From positions 2,032,646-2,096,645 of the forward strand of contig NZ_JAERQZ010000001.1 in NCBI RefSeq assembly GCF_016735515.1: a stretch of 64,000 bases of DNA. Direction: 5' to 3'. The position numbers were made by a program, and so were the translations under genes. The stretch is from Piscinibacter sp. HJYY11 (GTDB lineage: Bacteria > Pseudomonadota > Gammaproteobacteria > Burkholderiales > Burkholderiaceae_C). Below the pieces are notes generated by a model. That model saw nothing but the letters and a program-made list of their open reading frames with translations. It was not told the origin of the DNA and did no database searches. Of the stretch, positions 53,001 to 62,549 are shown one piece after another (position 1 is the stretch's first letter; the number at the start of each line of letters is the position of its first letter).

Positions 53001-54911
53001 TCAGGATGGCATGCCGTGAGACTGCCGATATTCCGGGATGAAGGCCTGCAGCCGCGCACGATGATGGTCAGCGGGTCTTCCTTGGTCGAGCGCGGTGAGC
53101 CACTCCAGCAGGGAACTGGCCCAACGGGCGTCCACATCAGCCTTGAGCTTGGCGATACGAAGTCTCGGGTGTGCTGAGGCGAGCGTGTCGTCCGCATCAG
53201 CAAGCAGTTCCTCATACAACTTCTCGCCTGGGCGCAAGCCGCTGAAGACAATGCCGATCTCGCCGGGGCCGTGTCCCGACAGGCGGATGAGGTCACGCGC
53301 AAGGTCCACGATCTTCACAGGGTCCCCCATTTCGAGGACATAGACCTCGCCGGACTCAGCCAGCGCTGCGGCTTGCACCACCAGACGAGCAGCCTCCGGA
53401 ATGGTCATGAAGTAGCGTGTGATTTCCGGGTGGGTCACAGTGATCGGCCCGCCTCTGGCGATCTGCTCCTTGAACTTCGGGATGACGCTGCCACTGGAAC
53501 CGAGCACGTTGCCAAAACGCACCGCAACGAACTTCGTTCGATGTCCCTGAGTGGCCAGGTGCGACAGCAACATTTCTGCAGCGCGTTTGCTGGCACCCAT
53601 CACGTTGGTGGGATTCACGGCCTTGTCGGTGCTAATCAGCACAAAACGCTCCGCGCCGCATTGCGCCGCAGCGTTCGCAGCATGCCAGGTCCCGAGTGTG
53701 TTGTTGTGCAGCGCCATCCACGCGTTTTCGTCTTCCATCAGCGGCACGTGCTTGTACGCCGCGGCATGGAACACGAGTTGAGGCCGGTAGGTCATGCACG
53801 CATGAGTGATCTGCTGGAGGCTCTTCACATCCCCGATCAGCCGCACCAGCGGCAGATGCGGGTGCAGCTCGGACAGCTGCTGTTCGATTTGGTACAGCGC
53901 GAGCTCGCTCAGCTCGAAGAGCACCAGCCGCGACGGACCGTAACGCGCCACCTGCCGGCACAGTTCGGAGCCAATGGAGCCGCCCGCTCCGGTGATCAAC
54001 ACCGTCTTGCCCGAGATCAGTTCGGCTACACCACGCTCGTCCAGCTCGACGGGCTCTCGGCCGAGCAGGTCTTCCGGTTCGATGCTCCGCACGCGCTCAA
54101 TGTGAGCCCGGCCATCCTGGAGTTCGCTTGCCGACGGCACGGTGAGCACCGGCAGGCCGGTGGTCGCCGCAAGATCAACCGCACGCCGGCGCTGCGGCGC
54201 CGTGGCACCGGGAAGCGCTACGATCACGTGCGTGGCCCCAGCGCGCACATCCTCGCGCGCCACATCGGCGAGCGAGCCCATGACCTGCACACCACCGATG
54301 CGGCCGCCCTGCTTGGCCTTGTCGTCGTCCAGCAGCCCGAGCACGATCCAGCCCTGCTGGTGGATGGTGGCCAGCAATCGCTTGGCCGCTTCGCCGGCGC
54401 CCATCACGATCGCCCGGCGCACCTCGACGTCGCTGCCGGTGATGCGCGAGCGCGCATGTTCATAGAGCATGCGATACGCGATGCGCACCACGCACACGCC
54501 CATCAAGGCAATGAACGGGTGCAAAGCCAGCACCGCGCGCGGCACTTCGGCCAAGCGTGCCATCGAGACCATCACCGCGCAGGCGGCGCCGGCGCCGAGG
54601 CAGGCGATGGTGAGCCGCTTCACCTCGTCGAAGCCGGAGAAGCGCCACATGCCGCGCGGAATGCCGCCCACCAGGAAGGCCAACAGGTAGACCGCCACCA
54701 CGCCCACCATCACATACGGATCGTAAGAAGGCCGCGCGCTGATCCAGCGCTCGAAGCCCAGGCGGAAGAGGTAGGTGATGTTCCAGCACAGCGCGATGAC
54801 GAGCCCGTCGATCACCAGCGACAGTGGCTGGCGCCGCGGGCGCAATCGCGCCAGCACACGGTCGAGCTTGTGCCATACGGTAAGGCCGGGATCAGCGTGG
54901 TCCTGCCTCAT
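53001..54911 (-). CDS. Membrane nucleoside-diphosphate-sugar 4,6-dehydratase (WbpM/PglF/CapD family)
   Basis: A 636-residue protein with four membrane segments (about 30-160), a CoA-binding-like domain (about 165-285) and a dehydratase domain (about 300-600). GAGGSIGSELCRQ binds NADP; STDKAVNPTNVMGASKR holds the Met-x-x-x-Lys version of the active site found in this membrane-bound group. It would convert UDP-GlcNAc to the 4-keto-6-deoxy sugar, first step towards bacillosamine- or QuiNAc-type sugars. The aminotransferase and sugar transferase just upstream fit that route. The start at 54911 overlaps the previous stop as ATGA. Confidence 0.93.
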   Translation of the reverse strand: MRQDHADPGLTVWHKLDRVLARLRPRRQPLSLVIDGLVIALCWNITYLFRLGFERWISARPSYDPYVMVGVVAVYLLAFLVGGIPRGMWRFSGFDEVKRLTIACLGAGAACAVMVSMARLAEVPRAVLALHPFIALMGVCVVRIAYRMLYEHARSRITGSDVEVRRAIVMGAGEAAKRLLATIHQQGWIVLGLLDDDKAKQGGRIGGVQVMGSLADVAREDVRAGATHVIVALPGATAPQRRRAVDLAATTGLPVLTVPSASELQDGRAHIERVRSIEPEDLLGREPVELDERGVAELISGKTVLITGAGGSIGSELCRQVARYGPSRLVLFELSELALYQIEQQLSELHPHLPLVRLIGDVKSLQQITHACMTYRPQLVFHAAAYKHVPLMEDENAWMALHNNTLGTWHAANAAAQCGAERFVLISTDKAVNPTNVMGASKRAAEMLLSHLATQGHRTKFVAVRFGNVLGSSGSVIPKFKEQIARGGPITVTHPEITRYFMTIPEAARLVVQAAALAESGEVYVLEMGDPVKIVDLARDLIRLSGHGPGEIGIVFSGLRPGEKLYEELLADADDTLASAHPRLRIAKLKADVDARWASSLLEWLTALDQGRPADHHRARLQAFIPEYRQSHGMPS

Positions 54912-55498
54912 CGCCACCACACCAGCTTCATCGTGCGCAGGATCAGCTGCAGGTCGAACGCGAGCGACGCCCGGTCCACGTATTGGGCCGCCAGTTGCAG
55001 CTTCGCCGGCATCACGACGTTCACGTACTCCTGCTCAGGGTCAGCGGCCCGCGCCAGTCGCTCGCTCTCATCCCGGTACTCCAGCGAGGCCACATCGGTG
55101 ATGCCGGGGCGCACGCTGAGCACTTTGTCGCGCAGGACCGCCGGGTACATCGCCACATAACGCGGCACCTCGGGGCGAGGGCCGACGAGGCTCATGTCAC
55201 CCCGCAGCACGTCGATCAGCTGCGGAAGCTCATCGAGCTTGGCCCGCCGCAGGAAGGCGCCCGCACGCGTGATCCTTCGATCGGCGCCGACGGTGATCAG
55301 CGCCCCTTGCCCGCCATGCGCCATGGTCCGGAACTTGTGGATGCGGAACGGCACGCCGTGGCGGCCGATGCGCTCCTGGCGGAAGAACACCGGCCCACGC
55401 GAATCAAGTTTGATCCACACCGCGACGGCCAGCAGGAGCGGCGACAACACCACCAGGCCGGCGGCCGACAGCACGATGTCGAAGAGACGCTTGGCCAT
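54908..55498 (-). CDS. PglC/WcaJ-type initiating sugar transferase
   Basis: A 196-residue monotopic phosphoglycosyl transferase: one hydrophobic re-entrant helix (about 6-28), KFRTM, the catalytic Asp-Glu in KLDELPQLIDVL and SLVGPRPEVP. Its small size is that of PglC rather than the 460-residue WbaP/WcaJ enzymes. It moves a sugar phosphate from UDP to undecaprenyl phosphate. With the dehydratase and aminotransferase on each side, a 4-amino-6-deoxy-HexNAc is a reasonable substrate. Confidence 0.92.
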   Translation of the reverse strand: MAKRLFDIVLSAAGLVVLSPLLLAVAVWIKLDSRGPVFFRQERIGRHGVPFRIHKFRTMAHGGQGALITVGADRRITRAGAFLRRAKLDELPQLIDVLRGDMSLVGPRPEVPRYVAMYPAVLRDKVLSVRPGITDVASLEYRDESERLARAADPEQEYVNVVMPAKLQLAAQYVDRASLAFDLQLILRTMKLVWWR

Positions 55499-55509
55499 CG
55501 TGCCCGTCT

Positions 55510-56676
55510 TCAACCCAGCGCGCGGCGCACCGCCTGCACGACCCGGTCCACATCGGCTTCGGTCATGCGCGTGTACAGCGGCAGGCTCACCATGCGCTCG
55601 AATGCCTTCTGCGAATGCGGGAAAGCGTTTGGCGTCAGGCCGTAGCGGTCGCGCCAGTAGGGCTGCAGGTGCAGCGGAATGTAGTGCACGCTGCAGCCGA
55701 TGCCAGCCTCGTACAGCAACTCGATGAACCGGTCGCGGTGCAGCGCCACATCGTCGGCCAAGCGCACCACGTACAGGTGCCAGGCGTGCAGGTCGCCCTG
55801 TGCCGGCAGCGGCGGTGTGATGAGCGGCAGGTCGGCCAAGGCCGCGTTGAACTGCTGCGCCAGCGTTTCGCGCTTCTGCTGGAACGCGCGAGCCCGCTTC
55901 AACTGCTGCAGGCCGAGTGCCGCCGCAATGTCGGTCAGGTTGTACTTGAACCCCGGCGCCACGATCTCGTAGTACCAGCTCGGCACCTTGGCGGTGAAGC
56001 GGTCGAACGCATCGCGGCTCATGCCGTGCAGGCGCATCACCTTCATGCGGTTCGCCAGCTCGGCGTGGCGGGTGACGACCATGCCGCCCTCGCCGGTGGT
56101 GATCGTCTTGTTGGCGTAGAAGCTGAAGACCGTCACGTCCGACTCGAGCGTGCCGATGAGCTTGCCGCCACAGGTGGTGGGCAGCGCGTGTGCGGCGTCT
56201 TCCACGACCTTGAGACCGTGCTTCTTCGCGATCGCCAGCAAGGCCGGCATGTCGCAGGACAAGCCGCCGTAGTGCACGGGCAGGATGGCCTTGGTGCGCG
56301 GTGTGATCGCGGCCTCGACGGCCTTCGGGTCGATGCACAGGGTGGCGGGGTCGATGTCCACGAGCACCACGTCGGCGCCGAGGTAGCGCACCACCTCCGC
56401 GGTCGCCGTGAAGGTGTGGGTGGTCGTGATCACCTCGTCGCCCGGGCCGATGCCCAGCGCTTCGAGCGCGAGGTGCAGGCCGGCGGTGGCCGAGTTCACG
56501 GCCAGCGACTGCAACGACGGGTTGCCAAGGAAGGCGGTGAAATCTTCTTCGAAGCGCTTGGTCTTCGGGCCCGTGGTGACCCAACCGGAGCGCAGCGTGT
56601 CCACCACCTCGGCGATCTCTTCTTCGCCGATGTCAGGCAAGGCGAACGGCAGGAAGGGCAGCTTCTCGGATGTCAT
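55510..56676 (-). CDS. DegT/DnrJ/EryC1 family sugar aminotransferase
   Basis: A 388-residue PLP enzyme that puts an amino group on a keto sugar nucleotide. Lys190 in [13 protein letters not shown] binds [14 protein letters not shown] and [11 protein letters not shown] are typical. It resembles PglE/WlbC-type enzymes acting at C4 of the product of the neighbouring dehydratase. The ATG at 56676 lies 2 bases after the upstream stop and begins the conserved domain. Confidence 0.92.
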   Translation of the reverse strand: MTSEKLPFLPFALPDIGEEEIAEVVDTLRSGWVTTGPKTKRFEEDFTAFLGNPSLQSLAVNSATAGLHLALEALGIGPGDEVITTTHTFTATAEVVRYLGADVVLVDIDPATLCIDPKAVEAAITPRTKAILPVHYGGLSCDMPALLAIAKKHGLKVVEDAAHALPTTCGGKLIGTLESDVTVFSFYANKTITTGEGGMVVTRHAELANRMKVMRLHGMSRDAFDRFTAKVPSWYYEIVAPGFKYNLTDIAAALGLQQLKRARAFQQKRETLAQQFNAALADLPLITPPLPAQGDLHAWHLYVVRLADDVALHRDRFIELLYEAGIGCSVHYIPLHLQPYWRDRYGLTPNAFPHSQKAFERMVSLPLYTRMTEADVDRVVQAVRRALG

Positions 56677-56678
56677 GG

Positions 56679-57386
56679 TTAGGGCTTGGCGAGCCAGCAC
56701 AGCACGTGGGTGCGCAGCAGCGGCACGGCGTTGAACAGAGTGTAGAGCGCGGGGTGCACCCGCACGACCGCGCGGGCGATGGGCGGCGCGAGCGTCACTT
56801 TCTGCGCCGTCACTCGGGCCTGCGGGAAGAGCTGCCGCACGCGTGAGAGCGGCACGCCGCGCACATCCTTGTTGCGGGGGTTGTCAACGGTGAAGTCGTA
56901 CCAGAGCACGCCGCCGCCCGGCTTGACAGCGCCCCACATGGCGTCGGCCAGGCGCTGCTGGAAGGCATCGTCCAGCAGCGACGAGAACACGGTGGACTGC
57001 AGCACGATGTCCACGCTCGACGCTGCCGGGCTCAGCACGAGCGCGTCCCCTTGCGACAAAGACACGGCCCGCGGCAGACGCTCGCGCGCCTGCGCATAGC
57101 GCTCGGGCAGCAGCTCCACGCCAGACAGCTTCGCGGGGTCAAAGCCCATCTGGATCAGCTCGACCAGGTTGCTGCCACTGCCGCAGCCGACTTCATGCAG
57201 GCGCAAGGCCGACAGGTCGTGCCACCCGAGCCGGCGAAACAGCGCCAGCATCGCACGCTGCCGCTCCTGCATCGGCCACAGCGCGGCCGGGTTGAGCAGG
57301 CTGTAGCGCGGGTCCTGCGCCGTGCGCCGCGCGTAGCGTTCGCGCACCGCCTGGGCTTCGGCCGATTCCTCGGAGGTGTCGTCCAT
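56679..57386 (-). CDS. Class I SAM methyltransferase
   Basis: A 235-residue protein with a helical amino end ([16 protein letters not shown]) and the SAM loop [19 protein letters not shown] (about 66-84). [13 protein letters not shown], and [25 protein letters not shown] after it, are as in sugar-modifying enzymes of polysaccharide clusters. The target is unknown. The gene starts 2 bases after the glycosyltransferase stop. Confidence 0.8.
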   Translation of the reverse strand: MDDTSEESAEAQAVRERYARRTAQDPRYSLLNPAALWPMQERQRAMLALFRRLGWHDLSALRLHEVGCGSGSNLVELIQMGFDPAKLSGVELLPERYAQARERLPRAVSLSQGDALVLSPAASSVDIVLQSTVFSSLLDDAFQQRLADAMWGAVKPGGGVLWYDFTVDNPRNKDVRGVPLSRVRQLFPQARVTAQKVTLAPPIARAVVRVHPALYTLFNAVPLLRTHVLCWLAKP

Positions 57387-57388
57387 GT

Positions 57389-58420
57389 TCACCTCGTCAA
57401 GGTGGCAAAACGCGCACGGCCGGTGACGCCACGCAACACATCCCACCAACCGGCCAGCGAGCCGATGCCATAGCCCAGGTGATACGCCGCGATCACCGCC
57501 GGGATGCGCAGCACCACGGGCACCGGGCTGGCCTGCTGTTGCCAGACGGCGAAGGTCATCGCCAGCACGGCAGCGCCATACAGCGCAAGCAAGGCCAACA
57601 ACGGCCACACGATCCCGAACAAGGCCGGCAGCGCCAGCACGGCGAGCGCCGCCACGAAGAGGCTCGGCACCAGATGGCGCAAGGAGGCCGCCTGCCCATG
57701 CTTCTTCATCACGAAGGGCTTCCAGTAACCGTACTGCAGGTACTGCCGGAACACCTGCGACAGCGTCGCACGCGGCCGGTAAGTGCTGCGGATGCGCGAC
57801 GACTGCCAGACCTTGCCGCCGCCCTTGACGATGCGCAGGTTGTGCTCGTCGTCCTGGTTGCGCACGAGCGACTCGTCGAAACCGCCGAAGCGCTCGAAGG
57901 TTCGGCGCGGCCAGCTGCCGAGGTAGACCGTGTCGACCCAGCCATCGAAATCGAGCCGGCGCGACGACGCGCCCCCGGCCACCCAGCGCGACTGAAACGC
58001 TGCCGCCACGGCGTGCTGCATGGCGCCGGAACCGGCGTCGGGCACGGCGTGCCAGGGGCCGCCGACGTTGTCGGCGCCAGTCTCGGCGTGCAACGCAAGG
58101 CACTGCGCGATGTAGTCCGGGGCGTAGTCGGTGTGCACGTCCATGCGCACGATGATCTCGCCCTCGGCGACCTTCAGCGCCGCGTTGAGGCCGGGTGAGA
58201 CGATGCGTGCCGGGTTCGCGATCCAGATGATGCGCGGGTCGCGGGCGCTCAGCTGCTGCAGCAGCTCGCGGGTGCCATCGTCGCTGTCGCCGTCGGCGAT
58301 CACGAGCTGCAGGCGCCAGCCGGGCGGCACTTGCTGGTTCAGCACCCCGGCGCAGAAGCGCTCGATGTAGCGCCGCTCGTTGCGGCAGGGCACGATCACC
58401 GAGACCACACGCTCGCTCAT
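57389..58420 (-). CDS. Family 2 glycosyltransferase, ExoA-like, membrane-bound
   Basis: A 343-residue protein: a GT2 domain (1-240) with SVIVPCRNERRYIERF, VIADGDSDDGT, the DxD-type VRMDVHTDYAP and an ED-type catalytic region (NQDDEHNLRIVKGGGKVW), then three membrane segments at the end. This matches ExoA-type enzymes that add a glucose to a lipid-linked intermediate in exopolysaccharide synthesis. The start overlaps the GT4 stop as ATGA. Confidence 0.87.
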   Translation of the reverse strand: MSERVVSVIVPCRNERRYIERFCAGVLNQQVPPGWRLQLVIADGDSDDGTRELLQQLSARDPRIIWIANPARIVSPGLNAALKVAEGEIIVRMDVHTDYAPDYIAQCLALHAETGADNVGGPWHAVPDAGSGAMQHAVAAAFQSRWVAGGASSRRLDFDGWVDTVYLGSWPRRTFERFGGFDESLVRNQDDEHNLRIVKGGGKVWQSSRIRSTYRPRATLSQVFRQYLQYGYWKPFVMKKHGQAASLRHLVPSLFVAALAVLALPALFGIVWPLLALLALYGAAVLAMTFAVWQQQASPVPVVLRIPAVIAAYHLGYGIGSLAGWWDVLRGVTGRARFATLTR

Positions 58421-59559
58421 GTCGCGACCGCCTGGCTGTAGGCCTGCTTGACACCCACCTCGCGCAGCAGCGCCGTCCAGCGGCGCTCGTGCTCCTGTGG
58501 GCTGAAGACGGCGCGGCTGCGCGCGATGGCGGCGCGGCCCATGTCGGCACGCAGCGACACGGACGACAGCAGCTCGACCAGCCCGGCGGCGAGGGCCGAG
58601 GTGTCCCCTGCGGGTATCAGCCGGCCGGTCTCGGCCGTCAGGATCTCGGACGGGCCGGTCGGGCAGTCGAAGGCGACGGCGGGCACACCGAGCGCCTGCG
58701 CTTCCAGCAGCGCCAGCGGCATGCCTTCGTAGCGGGAGGGCAGCACGAACACGGCGGCCTCGCGATAGCGCTGCTCGATCTGTGGCGTAGGGGCCTGCCA
58801 CTCGATGCTGCCCACCACGCCGAGGTGCACCGCCAAGGCTTCATGTTCGGAACGCAGAGGCCCGTCCCCAACGATGCGCAGCCGTGCCTCGGGCATTTGC
58901 CGCGCGACCTCGGCCCAGGCGCGCAGCAAAAGGTCGAATCCCTTCTGCACCACATGCCGGCCCACCGCCAGCACGATCGGCTGTGCCGGAGCCGCTGGCG
59001 AGTCGGCCTGCAGGGCCGAGCAGTTGTAGATGACCTCGGTGCGTGGGTTGATGGCACGGAAGCGCGGCGCATCGGCCTGGGTCAGGCTCACCACTGCCGC
59101 GACCCGGGGGTACAGCCATGCGCGCAGGCGCTGCCACAGCCGCGAGCGCGCCGCGAAGTGGTTGTGGTCACAGCAGACGATGCGCGACGCAAAGCGGCCG
59201 CTGAAGAGCAGCACCGAGCACGCCGTCGTCAGGCCATTGAGCAGCACGACGTCGGGCCGGTCGTTGCGAATCAGTCGCGACAGGGTTCGGCCAATGCGCC
59301 ATTGCGTGCGCAGCAGCTGCCATGCCCGCCCGAGTCGCGAATGCGCCTCGTGCTGAGGCAAGGCATCGTTGCCGGCCAGCACGCGCACCGCCGACCCCAG
59401 CGGGTAACGCACCGCGGCGCGCGGCGTCGCGACGCTGCCCACCGCCACGTCCAGCCCCTCGCCTGCCAGGTGGTTCGCCAGCGTGCAGACGAAGCGCTCC
59501 ACGCCGCCGGCAATGTCCAGGCGGTCGCACAGCAGCAGCACGCGCAGCGGTCGGCTCAT
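58417..59559 (-). CDS. Family 4 glycosyltransferase
   Basis: A 380-residue GT-B enzyme. DIAGGVERFVCTLANHLA is the acceptor-side loop, AVGRHVVQKGFDLLL and RIVGDGPL bind the nucleotide, and LPSRYEGMPLALLEAQALGVPAVAFD carries the E-x7-E motif of retaining GT4 enzymes. It resembles WbaZ/AmsK-type transferases. Donor unknown. The start overlaps the upstream methyltransferase stop as ATGA. Confidence 0.88.
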   Translation of the reverse strand: MSRPLRVLLLCDRLDIAGGVERFVCTLANHLAGEGLDVAVGSVATPRAAVRYPLGSAVRVLAGNDALPQHEAHSRLGRAWQLLRTQWRIGRTLSRLIRNDRPDVVLLNGLTTACSVLLFSGRFASRIVCCDHNHFAARSRLWQRLRAWLYPRVAAVVSLTQADAPRFRAINPRTEVIYNCSALQADSPAAPAQPIVLAVGRHVVQKGFDLLLRAWAEVARQMPEARLRIVGDGPLRSEHEALAVHLGVVGSIEWQAPTPQIEQRYREAAVFVLPSRYEGMPLALLEAQALGVPAVAFDCPTGPSEILTAETGRLIPAGDTSALAAGLVELLSSVSLRADMGRAAIARSRAVFSPQEHERRWTALLREVGVKQAYSQAVAT

Positions 59560-60470
59560 CTCGGTTTGCGGATCAGCGCGTGCACGTCCACACGCTGGTA
59601 GTCGGGTGCCGGCAGGTCGAGGCCGGCGCGCCGCATCGCACGCAGGCGCTCGCGGCCGGCACGCAGGGCGTCGATCAGGCCCCATTCGGCGAATTGCCGG
59701 ATCAGGCGTTGCCGGGCGGTCGGCGCCGCGGCGGCACCGGCCGCCGACGGGCCCTTGACCCATTCGTCCTGGGCGTAGTCCGACTGCTGCGGCGCCGGCA
59801 GCGGCCCGATGTCTTGCAGCTTGCGTGCGAGCACGAGCATGTAGACCTCATGGCTGTTGCACAGGTTCACGCGCCGCTTCACGTCCATCGGGTTCGCCAC
59901 CTTCCACCAGTGGCGCCTGTCGCCCCTGACCGTGAACCACACGCCGAGCAGCTCGAAGCCGTTCTCCCGCCGGTAGAGGTTGAAGAAGAGCTCGGGCGAG
60001 AACTGGTAGAAGCCGTGGCCTGACAGGTTGTTGGCCGGCAACGAATGGAAGACGTGGCCGCCGACCTTGCACAGGTCGACGACGTTGCGCCACGCCACCG
60101 GGAAGTTGAAGACGTGTTCGAGGCAGCCGAAGTCGAGCACGGCGTCGTACGCGCCGCGCTGCGCGCTCGGCTCGGGCCACGGCAGGTTCATGTCGTGGAG
60201 GTGGGTGGCGTTCTCGTAGGCGGATGCATCCACCGACTCGGTGTCGCGTGCGCCGAGCCACTGCTGCATCAGCGGCTCGAAGTAGCGCGGCGCGCCGGCC
60301 GCGCGCGCCGGCTCGGCCAGGGGCGGCAGGCCGCGAAGGCGGCGGTGGTCTTCCAGCTCGAAGGGCTCGATGAAGAGCGCCTGCCGGCCGATGGCCAGCG
60401 TGCGCTCGTAGCGCACCCCGAGGTCTTGCGCGTGCGCGAGGAAATTGAGGTTGTGGATGTCGATGCCCAC
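59556..60470 (-). CDS. Methyltransferase-like protein
   Basis: A 304-residue protein with a weak Rossmann methyltransferase pattern: AVLDFGCLEHVFNFPVAW stands for the usual acidic loop and post-loop (LEHV), followed by a strand with KVGGHVFHSLPANN. The glycine-rich SAM loop before it is missing or much changed, so it may be a divergent methyltransferase or a non-catalytic relative. The carboxy 80 residues are Ala/Arg-rich. The start is GTG, 19 bases after the flippase stop. Confidence 0.55.
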   Translation of the reverse strand: MGIDIHNLNFLAHAQDLGVRYERTLAIGRQALFIEPFELEDHRRLRGLPPLAEPARAAGAPRYFEPLMQQWLGARDTESVDASAYENATHLHDMNLPWPEPSAQRGAYDAVLDFGCLEHVFNFPVAWRNVVDLCKVGGHVFHSLPANNLSGHGFYQFSPELFFNLYRRENGFELLGVWFTVRGDRRHWWKVANPMDVKRRVNLCNSHEVYMLVLARKLQDIGPLPAPQQSDYAQDEWVKGPSAAGAAAAPTARQRLIRQFAEWGLIDALRAGRERLRAMRRAGLDLPAPDYQRVDVHALIRKPR

Positions 60471-60489
60471 GATCGTTCGTCTCTTCTTT

Positions 60490-61731
60490 TCAGCGGCGTG
60501 CCGTGAGCCACATGCCCACCACCGCGACCGTCATCACCAGCAGCTCGACACCGATCGCGACCCAGGCGAGGCCGACGGCGCCGGCCGCACCGCCCCAGGT
60601 CGCGGCGCCGAGCGTGCCGGCGATGCCGCCGATCACCACGCAGCTGCGGTAGGCGGTGTCGAAGCGGCCGCTGCCGAGCATCCAGTAGCCGATGAACTTC
60701 CAGCCCAGCAGCAACGGGAGCAACGCACCCAGCACCAGCATCGTGGCGCGCAAGGTCGCGAGGTCGATGCCACCCGCACGGTCGAGCACCAGGGGCTCGA
60801 TCAGCTGCCAACCCGCCACGCCGAGTGCATAGAGCGCGAGGCCCACCGCTGCGCCGCCCAGGCTCCAGCGTGCGGCATAGCGCAGCGCCGTGCGTGCACC
60901 CTGCTGGAAGAGCGTGACGATGCGCGGGTACACCACCGCGAACACCGGCTCGGCGGCGTTGATCACCGCGCGCACGAGCCGATCGGCCATGAAGTAGGTG
61001 CCGAGGTCGGGCTTGCTCATCTGCAGCGACGCGGCGGCCGGCAAGGCGTAGGAATACGCGGCCCCGGCGATGGAGACGGGCATCATCGTCCACCCCAGGC
61101 GCAGCCCGGGGCGCACGGCGGGCGCACTCCACAGGCCCTGCTGACCCGGCAGGTCACGCCGCAGCCACCACCAGCCGAGCATGGCCAGCAGCGTCGAGGC
61201 GATCAGTTGCAGCGTCAGGTAGACGATCGCGCTGTAGGCGAACGCCCAGCTGGCCGCGATCAGCAGCGCGTAGACCACCAGCTCCACCTGCGCCCAGCGT
61301 GCCAGCTGTTGCGTCGCTTGCAGGTACCACGTCGCCGGCCAGCCGAGCGCACAGGCCAGTGCGGCAATGGTGAGCGTGTCGGCCCAGGGCTCGCCGCCCT
61401 GCCCGGCCAGTTGCACCGCGATGATGGAGAGCGCCACCGCCGGCACGCACAGCACGCAGCGTGCGCTGAACACCTGCTGCGCCAGCTCCCAGCGGCGCGG
61501 CGCATCGGCGTTTACCGCCAGACGCGTGGCCGCGGCGAGAAACCCACCCTCGACCACCATCGCCAGCAGCGCACTCCACACCAGCACGAAGCTGAGGCGG
61601 CCGAACTCCTCGGCCCCCATGCGCGTGGCCATCAGGGGCAGCACCAGCACCGGCAGCAGCAGGCGCACCGCCGCCGCGGCATACACCGCCGGCAAGGTGC
61701 GCGAGAGCTTCGGTGCTGCAGCCGCCGTCAT
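60490..61731 (-). CDS. Polysaccharide flippase, Wzx/oligosaccharide MATE family
   Basis: A 413-residue protein with about twelve membrane segments. RLLLPVLVLPLMATRMGAEEFGRLSF at the beginning and the segment SKPDLGTYFMADRLVRAVINAAEPVFAVVYPR in the middle are typical of Wzx proteins. It would move undecaprenyl-linked oligosaccharides across the inner membrane. It is a better match to the family than the protein at 36494-37705, so two export routes or a two-part cluster are possible. The start overlaps the TylF stop as ATGA. Confidence 0.85.
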   Translation of the reverse strand: MTAAAAPKLSRTLPAVYAAAAVRLLLPVLVLPLMATRMGAEEFGRLSFVLVWSALLAMVVEGGFLAAATRLAVNADAPRRWELAQQVFSARCVLCVPAVALSIIAVQLAGQGGEPWADTLTIAALACALGWPATWYLQATQQLARWAQVELVVYALLIAASWAFAYSAIVYLTLQLIASTLLAMLGWWWLRRDLPGQQGLWSAPAVRPGLRLGWTMMPVSIAGAAYSYALPAAASLQMSKPDLGTYFMADRLVRAVINAAEPVFAVVYPRIVTLFQQGARTALRYAARWSLGGAAVGLALYALGVAGWQLIEPLVLDRAGGIDLATLRATMLVLGALLPLLLGWKFIGYWMLGSGRFDTAYRSCVVIGGIAGTLGAATWGGAAGAVGLAWVAIGVELLVMTVAVVGMWLTARR

Positions 61732-62477
61732 GCCTTGATGTGCAGGCGCGCGGTGTAGTCCACGCGGTGCAGGAACACCGGCTCGGCGGCGTTGGCGAAG
61801 TACTCGTCCACCGCCTGTCGCGCGCCTTGCCAGTGGCCGTAGTCGTCGATGATGAGCGGGCCGTGTTTGGCGAGCAGCGGGTAGAGGTGCTGCAGCTCGT
61901 GGCGGGTGGACTCGTACCAGTCGGTGTCGAGGCGCAGCAGGGCAATCTGCTTCGGCAGCGTCGCGGGAATGGTGTCTTCGACCTTGCCTTGCACGTAGTG
62001 GATGCGGTCGGCCGGGTAGCCGGTCGAAGCCAGGTTGGCCTTCACGTCGTCCAGCCCGGCCACGGCCCACAGCGGGTGCTCGCGGTCGGTGCGCTGCAGC
62101 TGGGTTTGCGCCAGCTCGCCGCTCAAGGCCTTGTCGTGTTCGGTGGGCTCGCTCATGCCCTCGAAGGTGTCGTAGAGGTAGAGGTGGCGCGAGGTGTCAC
62201 CGCGCGCCATCAGCGCGAACGCGATGGCCATCATGCTGCCGCCGCGCCAGACGCCGCACTCGACGATGTCGCCCGCGATGCGGTGCTTGACGATGTGGTC
62301 GACGGCGCCGATGAGGCTGGCGCGGCGCTCCAGGCTCGTCATCGTGAAGGGGGACACGCGCTGGATGATCTGGCGGTCGGCCGGCGTCAGGTCGGCCAGC
62401 GCCTGGGCGTCACGGTCGCTGGTGCGGGCCAGTTCCCAACCGGCGCGCGCCAGGGCGGCTTTGAGGAGTCTTTTCAT
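61728..62477 (-). CDS. TylF/MycF-type macrocin O-methyltransferase family protein
   Basis: A 249-residue SAM-dependent, metal-dependent sugar O-methyltransferase. VECGVWRGGSMMAIAFAL is the family SAM loop, YLYDTFEGM follows, and LLRLDTDWYESTRHELQHLYPLL with IIDDYGHW holds the Mg-binding Asp residues. Relatives in polysaccharide clusters methylate deoxy-sugars. A 72-base gap without recognisable signals separates it from the upstream GT4 gene. Confidence 0.9.
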   Translation of the reverse strand: MKRLLKAALARAGWELARTSDRDAQALADLTPADRQIIQRVSPFTMTSLERRASLIGAVDHIVKHRIAGDIVECGVWRGGSMMAIAFALMARGDTSRHLYLYDTFEGMSEPTEHDKALSGELAQTQLQRTDREHPLWAVAGLDDVKANLASTGYPADRIHYVQGKVEDTIPATLPKQIALLRLDTDWYESTRHELQHLYPLLAKHGPLIIDDYGHWQGARQAVDEYFANAAEPVFLHRVDYTARLHIKA

Positions 62478-62549
62478 GGGGTGTGAGCGGGTCGATCAGG
62501 GCGGCAAAGGCCGCGGATCGAAGCGGCGGATTGTCGCACCCGGCTGGCG

